A stretch of DNA of 64,000 nt from Candidatus Zipacnadia bacterium (GCA_029820295.1 JALGVA010000002.1:1-64000), one strand, 5' to 3'. Positions 43,760-53,109 are shown, counted from the stretch's first letter. Program-made: numbers and translations. The notes: generated from the sequence alone by a model not told the origin.

Positions 43760-44728
43760 TCAGTATTGTTCCACGGCTACGGTCGCGCCCTCCCCGGCGG
43801 CCACTGTGGCGAGCACCGCCAGCCGATTCGCCCGCAGCGACGCCGCCCGGCCGACCAGCTCACCGCCCTCCAGCCAGTCGCGCACCACGGAGACCGGCTC
43901 CGGCAGCTCCTCGACCGCCGCGCCCGCCGCCGCCGCATCGGTCACGGTCAGCGTCCCCGCGGCCATCGCCAGGTCGGCGAAGCCGCCCGTCCCGGCGACG
44001 GTCACGCGGTAGTCCGAGGCGCAGGTGTCCGGCAGCATACGCTGGCCCTCGCACAGCGCGGCGCTGCCGTCATCGAGCCGGCAGTACACCGCCGCGTGGT
44101 CCCGCAGGTGCGCGTCGGCGGGATCGCCCAGGTTGCCCATGTTCGCCGACAGCTCGACGATGCGGCGCCCGGTGATCCACTCGACCTGGTCGAGCGCGTG
44201 CACCAGCAGATCGACGAACAGCCCGCCCGAGCGGCGCACATCCAGGAACCACGGCGGCCGCTGCTCGCGCTTGAGCCGCACCGCCATGCGCACGTGGGTG
44301 AACGCGGGCGCGCCGATGCGCCCACCCCGCACCACTTCGCGCAGGCCCGCCCACAGCGGCCGGCCGCGCAACGTCAGCAGCATCAGCAGACGCCGCTCGG
44401 GGTGCTCAGTCAGCGCCGCCTCGACCGCCTGTTGCTCCTGGACGGTCATCGCCAGCGGTTTGTCCACGATCACGTCCTTGCCCGCGCTCAAGGCCGCGAG
44501 GACCACCTCAGCCCTGCGGTCGTTCTCGTTGGCAACCGAGACGATGTCCACGTCATCCCGCGCGACCAGCCCGCGCCAGTCGGTGCCCACCGGACAGCCG
44601 AAGGTCTCCTCGGCCCAGGCGACCTGATCCTCACGCACCGCGCAGCCGGCGATCTCCAGCAACTCCCCGGCGAGCCCGGTCACCTCGGCGATGTGCGTCT
44701 CGCCGCCGACAATCACGATCCTCTTCAT
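43760..44728 (-). CDS. Gfo/Idh/MocA family oxidoreductase
   Basis: 322 residues. RIVIVGGETHIAEVTGLAGE is an altered Rossmann start (GGE instead of G-x-G), followed by VDIVSVANENDRRAEVVLAA and the motif DVIVDKPLAMTVQE with the family lysine. The C-terminal domain (PWFLDVRRSGGLFVDLLVHALDQVEWITG) contains the usual H-x-x-D region. ATG 44728 has GGAGGGACGCT upstream; the 69-codon track extension is a PQQ-propeller remnant in the same frame. It lies at the far end of the leftward arm of the carbohydrate locus. Its degenerate GGE loop may alter cofactor binding. Confidence 0.85.
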   Translation of the reverse strand: MKRIVIVGGETHIAEVTGLAGELLEIAGCAVREDQVAWAEETFGCPVGTDWRGLVARDDVDIVSVANENDRRAEVVLAALSAGKDVIVDKPLAMTVQEQQAVEAALTEHPERRLLMLLTLRGRPLWAGLREVVRGGRIGAPAFTHVRMAVRLKREQRPPWFLDVRRSGGLFVDLLVHALDQVEWITGRRIVELSANMGNLGDPADAHLRDHAAVYCRLDDGSAALCEGQRMLPDTCASDYRVTVAGTGGFADLAMAAGTLTVTDAAAAGAAVEELPEPVSVVRDWLEGGELVGRAASLRANRLAVLATVAAGEGATVAVEQY

Positions 44729-44734
44729 AGCGTC

Positions 44735-44935
44735 CCTCCGCACGGCGTGGCGTGACGCAGTCCCGGTCACTTCCGCCGCCGCGTATGCGTCGCGCCACAC
44801 CTCACTGCCCTCGGCGGCGTTCAGACACAGCGTGACCTCTTCGCCGCCCTGCCGCGCGAACACGCAGAGCATGTCGCCCACCAGGGCCGGGGTGGCATCT
44901 CCTGCACCCATGGTGCCGGTCCACCCCTGCGCCAA
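44735..44935 (-). pseudogene. PQQ-like beta-propeller remnant
   Basis: GWTGTMGAGDATPALVGDML, then CVFARQGGEEVTLCLNAAEG and SEVWRDAYAAAEVTGTASRH match one and a half blades of BamB/PQQ-like proteins (normally W-x-x-x-x-G-x-G-x-x-x-T-P-x-x-x-G-D-x-x-Y-V). The protein is cut off at both ends: it begins without a start or ribosome site and runs straight into the Gfo gene start. The mid-blade is well preserved, so the loss is fairly recent. Confidence 0.6.
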
Positions 44936-45550
44936 CGCATCGGGTCAGGCGGGTGTGGATCCGGAATGTGAGTATGAGCGACGGGCGACGCGGCGAGGAC
45001 GACAACGACCTCCTCCTCCGTCTCGATCCTATGCATTACCCACAAGTCGGGACGGCTGCGGCGAGGCCGCGGGATGGACAGGCAATGCGCCGCTTTGCAG
45101 TGCGGGGGAGTGACACCTGCGCGGCTGTGTTGCGCAGGCGTCAGGTTCCATGCAAGAGCCCCATGGCTTCTGTTGGGAGTTCGCTGCGCGAAGTCCATCC
45201 CGGCCCGCGCACGACGGCAGCGCCAACGGCACACGACGCAACCGCCGGGCTGGCATGGAAGCTGAGGCGCTGGAGCGCCTCACCCTCCGTACGACAACGA
45301 CGTACGGCCCAGACGTACCGAGCGTGTACGACATGTGCGTGATGCATAGGTCTCGATCCCGCGCGACCGCAGACGACCCGGTCGCAGGCAGGAGGGGGCT
45401 TGCGCTACGTCGCGTATACTGCCACTCCGGCGCAGGTCGATCAGGCAACGCCGGTCCCCACGCATGTCTGTGTGCGCTATCACCATGCGTGATTGTGGGT
45501 CACTTGCGCCTTGCGGTGAACGCCGTGCCACGGTGCCACGGGCGACCGGA
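44936..45550. other. intergenic region with a cluster of inverted repeats
   Basis: About 600 nt without a convincing gene. The only structure is a group of three inverted repeats at 45263-45330 (listed separately). Long ORFs on both strands here have no protein-like composition. Confidence 0.5.
45263..45330. repeat. three adjacent inverted repeats
   Basis: TGAGGCGC-TGGA-GCGCCTCA (45263-45282), CCGTACG-ACAACGA-CGTACGG (45287-45307) and CGTAC-CGAGCGT-GTACG (45314-45330) follow one another within 68 nt. All stems are perfect. The GTAC core recurs in four half-sites. It could be a structured RNA, a terminator region for the operon ending at 45551, or a protein-binding site. Confidence 0.6.
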
Positions 45551-46795
45551 TCAGCCCCCGGCGCCCTCGATGGCCATGTTCCAGAACGGGCGGTCCAGCA
45601 CGAAGTCCTCGCTCTCATAGAGGATAGCCTGCAGTGCGAGGCCCCCGAGCTTCCAGCTCCCGGTGAAGGTCAGGTCAGCCCGGCCCTCGTGGAAGCGCAG
45701 GTGTGCCGTACGGAACCAGTGCTCGCCGCGCTCGATGGTCACGTCCTCGAAGAGCGGGCCGTCCGGGCCGATCACCGAGAATGGCCCGGTGTCCTCCTCG
45801 GCATCGTGGACGTTCAGCGTCAGCAGGTAGTGCCCGGAGCGCTGGCGCAGCTCGAGGACACCCTCGGCCTCGCCGTCCGTTGCGGTTGCGAAGTCGCGGT
45901 AGAGCAGCCCGCCCGCCTCCCGCTCGACGATGCGCACGCGCTCAGGATCGCGCCAGCGGCATGATTCGTTGCCCGCATAGGGTTCGTAGTCGCCGTCCGC
46001 GTCGCTCTCCGAGAAGTTGACTGCGAGGGTAACCGGGAAGCCCTTCGTGTAGGCGACGTCGGCGGTGCTGTGCAGGGACTCGTAGGCCGCGACGCCGGGG
46101 CGAATGATGATCTTGCCGGTGAAGATGCCGCCCATCCGGCCGCCGGCGCACAGCATCAGGAAGTGGAAGCGCTCGCCGTCGTGGTAGGGGTTGGCGCTGT
46201 AGTTGTGACCGTAGTTGCTCTCCCCCACCCAGGGGCCGCCGGGATTGAAGTCCAGCGAGCATTCCGCCCCCGGCCGCTGCAGGAGCATGTAGCGCACGCT
46301 GCGCACCAGGTAGTCCGCGGCCGCGGTGTCCGCGAGGCTGAAGGTGCCGGTCTCCGTGTGCAGCGGCCCGCGCGGGGCGCCGGTCCACGCCTCGTAGTCC
46401 ACGCCGTCGAGGAACTCGGCGGGCGTCAGCAGGTCGTACTGCAGATGCGTACCGCCCGTGTCGCCGAAGACGCGCATCTCGAAGGTGATGTGCACCGCTT
46501 CGGGCGTGACCATGACCTCGCGGCGCAGCGTGTTGCGGCCCTGCGCCGCCAGTACGGTGATGATGTTGCCCTCGCGGAGCACGCGGCCCGCGGCGGGATC
46601 GACCAGCACCGGCTCCCCCGGCCGCATGCCGCGGAAGGAGACGCAGCGATCTCCGCCGATGAGCGTCTGTCCGTTGATGCGCACCAGCAGGTCGGGGGCG
46701 ACCTCGACCGAGAACGGCCCGGCATCAATCGTCTCAGCGACGGCTGCGCCGGCGGTCAGGGCGAGCGCGAGCAGCGCGATGACTCGAACGTTCAT
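45551..46795 (-). CDS. secreted beta-rich protein of the carbohydrate locus
   Basis: 414 residues with signal peptide MNVRVIALLALALTAGAAVAE. The body is mostly beta strands: AGPFSVEVAPDLLVRINGQT, REVMVTPEAVHITFEMRVFG, GAECSLDFNPGGPWVGESNY and KGFPVTLAVNFSESDADGDY; the last 110 residues look like an additional sandwich (RSGHYLLTLNVHDAEEDTG). No family is recognised. Start and upstream stop overlap by ATGA, so it is translated together with the GH42-like gene, suggesting a partner or accessory binding protein. Confidence 0.8.
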   Translation of the reverse strand: MNVRVIALLALALTAGAAVAETIDAGPFSVEVAPDLLVRINGQTLIGGDRCVSFRGMRPGEPVLVDPAAGRVLREGNIITVLAAQGRNTLRREVMVTPEAVHITFEMRVFGDTGGTHLQYDLLTPAEFLDGVDYEAWTGAPRGPLHTETGTFSLADTAAADYLVRSVRYMLLQRPGAECSLDFNPGGPWVGESNYGHNYSANPYHDGERFHFLMLCAGGRMGGIFTGKIIIRPGVAAYESLHSTADVAYTKGFPVTLAVNFSESDADGDYEPYAGNESCRWRDPERVRIVEREAGGLLYRDFATATDGEAEGVLELRQRSGHYLLTLNVHDAEEDTGPFSVIGPDGPLFEDVTIERGEHWFRTAHLRFHEGRADLTFTGSWKLGGLALQAILYESEDFVLDRPFWNMAIEGAGG

Positions 46796-49581
46796 TGCGC
46801 ACCTCCTGCGCCGCTGAGCTGCAGCCGGGCCAGGCCATACATCGCCATACTGCCGCCCGGGATCGTGAGCGTGGCGTCAGGACCGTCGCGCGCCACTGTG
46901 CACTGAACCGGCTCGGGCGCGTCGGGCGAGTAGAAGGTCGCCCCATCGACGGCCATCCCGCGCAGCCGCAGCGTGATCGGCTGATCGATGGTCGGGAACT
47001 CGATCTGACGGCGACGCACGACCTCGTCGGCCCCGAGCGGGCGATGATCCGCCACGTTCAGGAAGTGGATCGCCAGCTCCGTCCCGTCGCTCGTAATCCA
47101 CGTGGTGTACACCAGCTTGTCGGGGGCATCGACCACGCTTACGCTCTCGTCGTCGCCGAGGAGTTCGCGCAGCCACGCGGCCATGAACGGCGCGCTGTCG
47201 GGATTGCGCCGGAAGATGTCGGTGCCGCCCTCGTGCAGGCCCATCTCAAGGTTGCTGACTCCGAAGAAGGTCGCGACGTAGTAGACCGTGCCCGCGCCGT
47301 AGCTGGTCTCGACGATGCCCGGATACTCCACGCCGTCCTTGCGGAAGGTCGCGATGATGCGCGAGCGCTCAGGATCGATGACCTCGACCTCGAGGAGGCG
47401 CGCGCCGTGCTTGTAGAGCATGCGCTCGCGGTCGTAGGTGAAGGTCGGCCAGCCGGGCTTGATCACCTCGAAGGGCGCGTGGTGGAAGTCGATGAAGCGC
47501 AGGTTCATCATCTCGCCGAGGGCGAAGTCCTCGAGCGGACGCCGCTGCTCGTCGAGCAGCCCGGTCTCGGCGGTGACGATCAGCGTCCCGCCGCCGCGCA
47601 CGTACTCCTCGATGGCCCGGCGGTTGGGCTCGTCGATCAGGGTCATGCGCGGCAGGATGACCAGCTTGTAGGGCGCCAGCAGCTCGGGCGTGACCGCGAT
47701 CTCATGGAGCTGCCGGTACTGGATATTCGCCTCGACCATGGCCTCGCCCCAGCCGAGCGTCTCCATGCCGTGGTAGTAGCCGGTCCACAGCGACGCCGAC
47801 TTGGACTTCTCCGAGAAGATCATGGCAACGTCGGCGAAGGTCTCGTAGTCGAACTTGCGCGTCTTGTGCGGCCACGTGATGAGGTCGCGCACCGAGCCGG
47901 CCATGCTCGCCACGTGCCACTGTGCGTCATTGCAGGCCTGGGACATCGCCCAGCAGAAGCGGCCGGCGCTGCCCGTCAGCGGATACCAGAGCATCCACGG
48001 CGCGCAGTCGAAGGCGTCGGTGATCGAGTGGTAGAGCCGGCGATCGGCGATGCAGTAGCGGTAGTTCTGGAAGGGCACGCGGCTGACGCCCTCCTTGCCG
48101 ATGGCGTAGCTGCAGAACACCGTCGGCCACAGGCCGCCGCCGGGACTGGCCGAGTAGTAGGTGGTGGTGTAGCTACTCAGGAACGCCGCCGGGTTCTCCT
48201 GGTGGATCGCGGCCAGGAAGTCGCGCTTGAAGCGCTGCACCGAGATCGACTGCCACAGGCGCCAGAGCTGCCAGAGCGGATCGGCGTCGTTGTTGAGCAC
48301 CGGCGAGTCGGGCTCGCGCGGCAGCTCGAAGCCGGTCTGCTCGGTGAACAGGCGGCGGCAGTGCTCGCAGCCGCAGTGGTAGCGCGAATGGAAGTAGACC
48401 TCGTCGATCTGGTAGGCGTCGATGCCCGCCTCCCGCTGCACGCGCCGCGCCCAGGAGAAGAAGTGGTCGCGAAACTCCGGGTTGTTGATGCAGTAGATGC
48501 GCGACGGCGTGCCGTAGCGGATGTCGCGCTGGGTCCAGTCGAGGTGATTGCCTTCGAGCAGGAACGGGTAGCCGCCGGAGTAGAAGATTGGCACGTCGTA
48601 GTGGTCGATGACGCGCATCCCGGCCTCGTGCGCGGCCCGGCAGATGAGCGTCATGTAGGGCAGGATGCGCGTCTCCCACAGCGGCACGTAGGTGTAGCGC
48701 ATGTGCAGGCCGCTGACCATAATGGCGCTGTAGCCCTGCTCGGCCAGCCGCTGCACGATGCGGCGAGCATCGTCGATGGTCTCGATCTCGCCCATGGTGT
48801 CGGCGGCCGAGTAGTTGTTGGGGATCAGGTCCATCTCGTAGACCCACTCACGGCCGGTCGAGGCTTCGCGCACCAGCGCGCTGCGGCCGAAGTACTGCTC
48901 GTTGAGCCGGTGCCAGGTCGCCTCGATGGCCTGCCGACGCGCGCGATCGGCCTCCGAGCCGCGCCGCTGCGGGTCCACATGCACCGTGACCGCATCGCAG
49001 TGGAGCACGGCGTCACTCGACTCGTTCTTGATGTGCAGGTAGTTGAAGGAGTCGGGGTAGACCATGTCGGTGATCTCGACCACGATCCACGCCGGGTCGT
49101 CGAGGCCGACAGGAGCATAGTCCTCCGAGGCCAGCCAGGCGTCGATGGAGGGCGCCCAGGGCACCGTCCAGCGGGCCGAGCCCCAGGATTCGATCAGGCC
49201 CAGGCGGCCCTCCTGCCAGGCGGGCGTGGTGCGCTCGCCGCCCGGGCCGAAGGCGATCTCCCGCGGGCGATTGAGCAGCCGGGGCCGGTCCGCCAGCAGC
49301 GGCTCCATGATCTCGCCGTTGACATCCACCGCGAGCGCCCCCTGGTTGTAGCCGCCTGGGCGCTCCGACTCGGCGAAGGCGCAGATCGCCACCACGACGC
49401 GCCGGCCGTCGGCGTCCGCCGCCAGGCGGAAGCCCACGCGCTGGTCGGTCATGGGCCGCAGGCGGAGGTCCTCCGCCTGCCCGATCTGCGGCCACGCACG
49501 GAAGTCCTCGGCCGGCTGCGCCTGCGCCGGGATCGACACGGCCAGTGCTGTTACTGCCAGGATCGCGTATGCGTGCCGCAC
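46792..49581 (-). CDS. secreted GH42-like glycoside hydrolase
   Basis: 929 residues. The start is a GTG with AGGAGGTCACC upstream; signal peptide RHAYAILAVTALAVSIPAQA. An N-terminal beta domain is followed by a TIM barrel (about residues 260-580: MRVIDHYDVPIFYSGGYPFL, AYQIDEVYFHSRYHCGCEHC) and then a Rossmann-like domain (YKLVILPRMTLIDEPNRRAI, EYVRGGGTLIVTAETGLLDE) like the trimerisation/amidotransferase domain of GH42 beta-galactosidases, and a final beta domain. The cysteine motif CGCEHCRRLF is typical of this clan. Catalytic acids are not certain (candidate QIDEVYF). Coupled by ATGA to the next gene. Probably cleaves a beta-linked glycan outside the cell. Confidence 0.8.
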   Translation of the reverse strand: MRHAYAILAVTALAVSIPAQAQPAEDFRAWPQIGQAEDLRLRPMTDQRVGFRLAADADGRRVVVAICAFAESERPGGYNQGALAVDVNGEIMEPLLADRPRLLNRPREIAFGPGGERTTPAWQEGRLGLIESWGSARWTVPWAPSIDAWLASEDYAPVGLDDPAWIVVEITDMVYPDSFNYLHIKNESSDAVLHCDAVTVHVDPQRRGSEADRARRQAIEATWHRLNEQYFGRSALVREASTGREWVYEMDLIPNNYSAADTMGEIETIDDARRIVQRLAEQGYSAIMVSGLHMRYTYVPLWETRILPYMTLICRAAHEAGMRVIDHYDVPIFYSGGYPFLLEGNHLDWTQRDIRYGTPSRIYCINNPEFRDHFFSWARRVQREAGIDAYQIDEVYFHSRYHCGCEHCRRLFTEQTGFELPREPDSPVLNNDADPLWQLWRLWQSISVQRFKRDFLAAIHQENPAAFLSSYTTTYYSASPGGGLWPTVFCSYAIGKEGVSRVPFQNYRYCIADRRLYHSITDAFDCAPWMLWYPLTGSAGRFCWAMSQACNDAQWHVASMAGSVRDLITWPHKTRKFDYETFADVAMIFSEKSKSASLWTGYYHGMETLGWGEAMVEANIQYRQLHEIAVTPELLAPYKLVILPRMTLIDEPNRRAIEEYVRGGGTLIVTAETGLLDEQRRPLEDFALGEMMNLRFIDFHHAPFEVIKPGWPTFTYDRERMLYKHGARLLEVEVIDPERSRIIATFRKDGVEYPGIVETSYGAGTVYYVATFFGVSNLEMGLHEGGTDIFRRNPDSAPFMAAWLRELLGDDESVSVVDAPDKLVYTTWITSDGTELAIHFLNVADHRPLGADEVVRRRQIEFPTIDQPITLRLRGMAVDGATFYSPDAPEPVQCTVARDGPDATLTIPGGSMAMYGLARLQLSGAGGAQ

Positions 49582-49600
49582 GGTGACCTCCTGTCAAGCC

Positions 49601-50602
49601 CTACTCGTTCTCGAACCAGCCTTCAGGGATGTGCAACGTCCAGACCTCGCTGCTCAGCTTGTCGGCATAGCCGCCGTAGACCCAGATCCTGTCCTGCCAG
49701 ACCACCGCCGAGAGTTCATGGCGGGCGGTCCAGATCACGTCGGATTTCAGTTCGGTCCAGTTCACACCATCCTGCGTGTACCACACATCGCCGAAGTTAC
49801 CGGTCTCCCGGCACCAGCCACCCAGCACCCACAGGCGGTCGCGATAGACCACGGTCGAGAACCACATGCGCGGCGCCCACGGGGCCGAGTCAGTGACCCG
49901 CGTCCAGCTCACGCCGTCCTCGGAGCACCAGACGTCATTGAGCGGGATGGTCTCGGGGTGCCAGCGCCCCCCGCCCATGAGCCAGATCTTCCCGTCGAAG
50001 ACCACGGCCTGGGCGTGCGTACGCTTCTGCCACGCGGCGTGCTCGGTCTCGAGGCGCCACTGCCGGCCGTCGGCGGTGGACCAGACATCGTTCTTGAGGG
50101 TGTCGTCGTTGTCCTGGTAGAAGTTCTCGGTGCCGCCCATCACCCAGATGCGGTTCTTGAAGACCACGAACGAGGGCGATACCCGCGGGCACCAGCCGGG
50201 ATCATCGGTCTCCAGCGTCCACTCCGCGCCGTTGGTGGACGACCAGACCCTGTTGCTGTTCTCGGCGCCGGGGAGCCTGCGCCCGCCCATAAACCACATG
50301 CGGCCGTCGAACACCGTCGCCACCGACAGGTCGCTGTGCTCCCAGGGCGCGACCTCGACCACCTGCGTCCAGTTGACTCCGTCTGCCGACTTCCACACAT
50401 CGCGCGGGTTGGGAGCGTCCGCCGCAAACCAGCCGCCGAGGATCCACAGATGGTCATCGTACACGAACTCGCCCTGCGAGTCGCGCGGCCGCCAGCCCGC
50501 GTCCTCGGTCACGCGCACCCAGTCCGGCCCCTGCCTCACCTCAGCCATGGCACAGCTCCCTCCGATCACGGTCAGACCCACGGCAACCAGCAGTCGATGC
50601 AT
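49601..50602 (-). CDS. secreted Kelch-repeat beta-propeller protein
   Basis: 333 residues: signal peptide MHRLLVAVGLTVIGGSCAMA, then six or so Kelch-type blades with the recurrent pattern [VW]xxDGxxWxxxxxxAxW and V[VI][FY]xxxIW[VL][MLY]GG: YDDHLWILGGWFAADAPN, VFDGRMWFMGGRR, FKNRIWVMGGTENFYQD, FDGKIWLMGGGRWH, YRDRLWVLGGW and WQDRIWVYGGYAD. The repeats are about 55-65 residues, giving a single propeller. It probably binds a ligand at the surface. It lies between the GH42-like and DUF4091 genes in the same operon, 19 nt from the former and 37 nt from the latter. Confidence 0.9.
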   Translation of the reverse strand: MHRLLVAVGLTVIGGSCAMAEVRQGPDWVRVTEDAGWRPRDSQGEFVYDDHLWILGGWFAADAPNPRDVWKSADGVNWTQVVEVAPWEHSDLSVATVFDGRMWFMGGRRLPGAENSNRVWSSTNGAEWTLETDDPGWCPRVSPSFVVFKNRIWVMGGTENFYQDNDDTLKNDVWSTADGRQWRLETEHAAWQKRTHAQAVVFDGKIWLMGGGRWHPETIPLNDVWCSEDGVSWTRVTDSAPWAPRMWFSTVVYRDRLWVLGGWCRETGNFGDVWYTQDGVNWTELKSDVIWTARHELSAVVWQDRIWVYGGYADKLSSEVWTLHIPEGWFENE

Positions 50603-50639
50603 TGCCCGACCCCCTTGTCGATGGCACTGTCGCCGCGCG

Positions 50640-53078
50640 CTACAGATCGGCCAGGTCCGTCAGCGCGTCGAGAATCTCCATGCGCACCCGGTCCTGCACG
50701 GCCCGGTCCTTGGGCGCGTCCCAGCGGTAGTCGGGCTCGCGGTCCATGGCCATGACGCGATCCATGGCGGTGGCAAGCAGCTCCCGCGCCGCAGCCAGGC
50801 GCTCGTCGGGCACGCCGTCGGCCTCCAGCTCCTCGATGCGCGCGCGCAGCATGGTCAGGTACTCGAAGTCCTCGATGCCCTCGCGGATGGCCTCCATGTA
50901 CTTCGCCCCGGTGACTGAAGTGTCATCGAGGTAGAATGGAGTGTAGGGCCCGTTGCCCTCGGCGGGATACTCGTTCCAGACCGAGACCCTCCCGGTGTCG
51001 GTAAACGACCAGAAGCATGAACCCTCGCCGCCCATGCCGAAGACGTGCCACTCCTGGAGCAGGTAGTAGCTGAACGGGTCGAAGCTGCGCGCGGGCCCGT
51101 CGGCGCTGTAGAGCCACAGCGACTTGCCCTGCCGGCGCATCTGCTCGAGAAGGTCGGTGTACCACTCGCCCCGGGTCAGCACGTGCTTGCGGTAGGGGCA
51201 GATGACGTCGAGCGTCTCGAGCATCTCCACCAGCTCATCGTCGAGGCCCTGGGGCTGCGGGTCCTCCCAGGTGACGATGCCGGGCGCGGCCGCCTCCATG
51301 GCCCGCGCCCAGGCGGTGATGATGCGGTACTGTTCGGCGCTGTGGGGCTCATCGACCAGCAGCACGCCGAACTGCTCGGGGCGCTTGCCCAGCTCGACCA
51401 TGTGGTCGGCCCAGAAGCGCGCCCAGCCGCCCACCCTGGCGGCAAACTGCGGCGTGTTCATCTGCGCGCCGTCGAAGCTATCGCCCACCACCGCGAAGAT
51501 AAGGTACATCCGGCAGTCGGGCCAGCGCTCGATCCACTCGTCGAAGCTCGCGGTGTCCGGCGCCTCGATCACGTTCCCCGCATCGTCAAAGTGGCCGGAC
51601 CTGGTCCACGGCCCGCTCGCCCAGGGCGCGTTGACGTAGTGCTCCTGCAGGTAGGCCTCCAGCGCCTCGTAGTTGTCGAGGGTGAGGCCGTAGCCGCGCT
51701 TGTTGTTGGTGTCGCTCCAACCGCCGACGAGCAGCGTCGTGCGGTCGGGGAAGCGCAGCGGGTAGATACGCAGGTTCAGCGGTACCCGCGCCGAGAAGCC
51801 CGCCGCCGAGGACAACTCGACTGCGCCCTCGTGCAGGCCGGGCTCGATCTCCGGGCGGTTGATGGCGAGCCAGACCTGTCGGGTCATCCCCCGCGGCACG
51901 TCGATGACCCAGGCGTCGCCGCTGCGCTCGGCCTCGGGCAGCGCGGCCGCCACCGAGGTGAACCAGCGCGTGCCCACGTGCTCCACCTGATGGACCGAGA
52001 TCCACTCGGGATTGCCGCCGCCGGGCAGGCCGGTGATGCGCAGGCGCAGGCGCCGGTCGCGATCGGACGCGTTCGTGATGTTGAGCACATCCGCGCGGTA
52101 CTCGTTGCTCATCATCGCGACCGCGAGCGCCGCCGGCTCATCCGTCACCGGCTCCTCGCATGGCGTCAGCGGCTCCCAGCGGTGCTTGTGCCACAGGCGC
52201 AGCTCCGGCTGCCCCTGCGCGCGCCACACCTCCGCCTGCAGCCGGAAGATCGCCTCCTCGAGAGGCGTCATGGGCAGGATCGCGACGAAGCCCTCCATGT
52301 CGATGGGCGCCATCTGGGCGATCGCGGTCTCAAGATCATCGGCGCGCGCCTCGAAGTCGGTGCGCCGGTCGGCGGGCAGCTCGGCGATGTCCTCGCGCAC
52401 CGCGGCCAGGTCGCGCCGGAACTGCGTGGCGATCAGACCGGTGATGCGCACGTCGTCAAGGTAGGTCTGCACGTCGGTCAGGGGCTCGCCCTCGTACGCC
52501 CGGGCCAGCCACGCGTCATCGCCGCGGAAGACCTCGATCTCGTCGCAGACCGTGTAGGGACCCGCCGGCTCGATGGCCAGCATGAGGTAGCGACCGTGCG
52601 TCTGCATCGCGCCGGTGAAGATGGGCAGCACCGCGTACTCGCCGTACCGGGGCAGGGCGCGCTCGGCCAGGTGCATGGCGATGAGGTCGCCGACCGCATG
52701 CCACGATTCGCCGTCGAGGCTCACGTAGAGGAGGATGCGGGCGGGCCAGTGCACATCGGCCACGCCTGCGGCGGTGTTGAACGAGACGCCCCGGATGGGC
52801 AGATCCTGGCCCAGGTTGATAGTGATGTACTTCATGCTCATGCCCGTCCAGCCGACGGTGCTGAGCTGCGTCCAGAAGTAGCCCTCACTGTACTCGCCAT
52901 CGGTGAGCTGGCTCGCATCGCCGTCGTCCGCGGTGTCGCGGTAGCGTGGCGGCGGCTGCATCGTGTAGGGCCTGCCCAGGGCGATGTTGTCGCCCGGGTC
53001 GGGCAGCGCCGGGTCGGCCTCGGCGATGGCGGCCAGGCAGATGCACGCGATGGCGAACTCAATCGGCAGGGAGCGCAT
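50640..53078 (-). CDS. secreted glycoside hydrolase with discoidin-like and DUF4091-type domains
   Basis: 812 residues. Signal peptide RSLPIEFAIACICLAAIAEA. Residues about 30-185 look like a discoidin/F5-8C carbohydrate-binding domain (GRPYTMQPPPRYRDTADDGD, KYITINLGQDLPIRGVSFNT, RILLYVSLDGESWHAVGDLI). A helical linker and beta domain follow. The C-terminal 450 residues have the DUF4091 arrangement: RFPDRTTLLVGGWSDTNNKR, EQFGVLLVDEPHSAEQYRII, EGSCFWSFTDTG and, near the end, EAIREGIEDFEYLTMLRARI, the most diagnostic block. The Asp-Glu in LLVDEPH is a candidate catalytic site. GAGGAGGACACGCC precedes the ATG. It heads the leftward arm of the carbohydrate locus. Confidence 0.85.
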   Translation of the reverse strand: MRSLPIEFAIACICLAAIAEADPALPDPGDNIALGRPYTMQPPPRYRDTADDGDASQLTDGEYSEGYFWTQLSTVGWTGMSMKYITINLGQDLPIRGVSFNTAAGVADVHWPARILLYVSLDGESWHAVGDLIAMHLAERALPRYGEYAVLPIFTGAMQTHGRYLMLAIEPAGPYTVCDEIEVFRGDDAWLARAYEGEPLTDVQTYLDDVRITGLIATQFRRDLAAVREDIAELPADRRTDFEARADDLETAIAQMAPIDMEGFVAILPMTPLEEAIFRLQAEVWRAQGQPELRLWHKHRWEPLTPCEEPVTDEPAALAVAMMSNEYRADVLNITNASDRDRRLRLRITGLPGGGNPEWISVHQVEHVGTRWFTSVAAALPEAERSGDAWVIDVPRGMTRQVWLAINRPEIEPGLHEGAVELSSAAGFSARVPLNLRIYPLRFPDRTTLLVGGWSDTNNKRGYGLTLDNYEALEAYLQEHYVNAPWASGPWTRSGHFDDAGNVIEAPDTASFDEWIERWPDCRMYLIFAVVGDSFDGAQMNTPQFAARVGGWARFWADHMVELGKRPEQFGVLLVDEPHSAEQYRIITAWARAMEAAAPGIVTWEDPQPQGLDDELVEMLETLDVICPYRKHVLTRGEWYTDLLEQMRRQGKSLWLYSADGPARSFDPFSYYLLQEWHVFGMGGEGSCFWSFTDTGRVSVWNEYPAEGNGPYTPFYLDDTSVTGAKYMEAIREGIEDFEYLTMLRARIEELEADGVPDERLAAARELLATAMDRVMAMDREPDYRWDAPKDRAVQDRVRMEILDALTDLADL

Positions 53079-53109
53079 GGCGTGTCCTCCTCACGGCCAC
53101 GTCGGCCGC

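Noticed and set aside
45407-45419. TTGCGC followed by TATACT
   Set aside because: The two boxes are only 9 nt apart, too close for a promoter, and no gene follows on that strand.
46795-49896. 1033-aa plus-strand ORF
   Set aside because: Antisense shadow of the GH42-like gene; His/Arg/Gln/Val-rich composition without recognisable domains.
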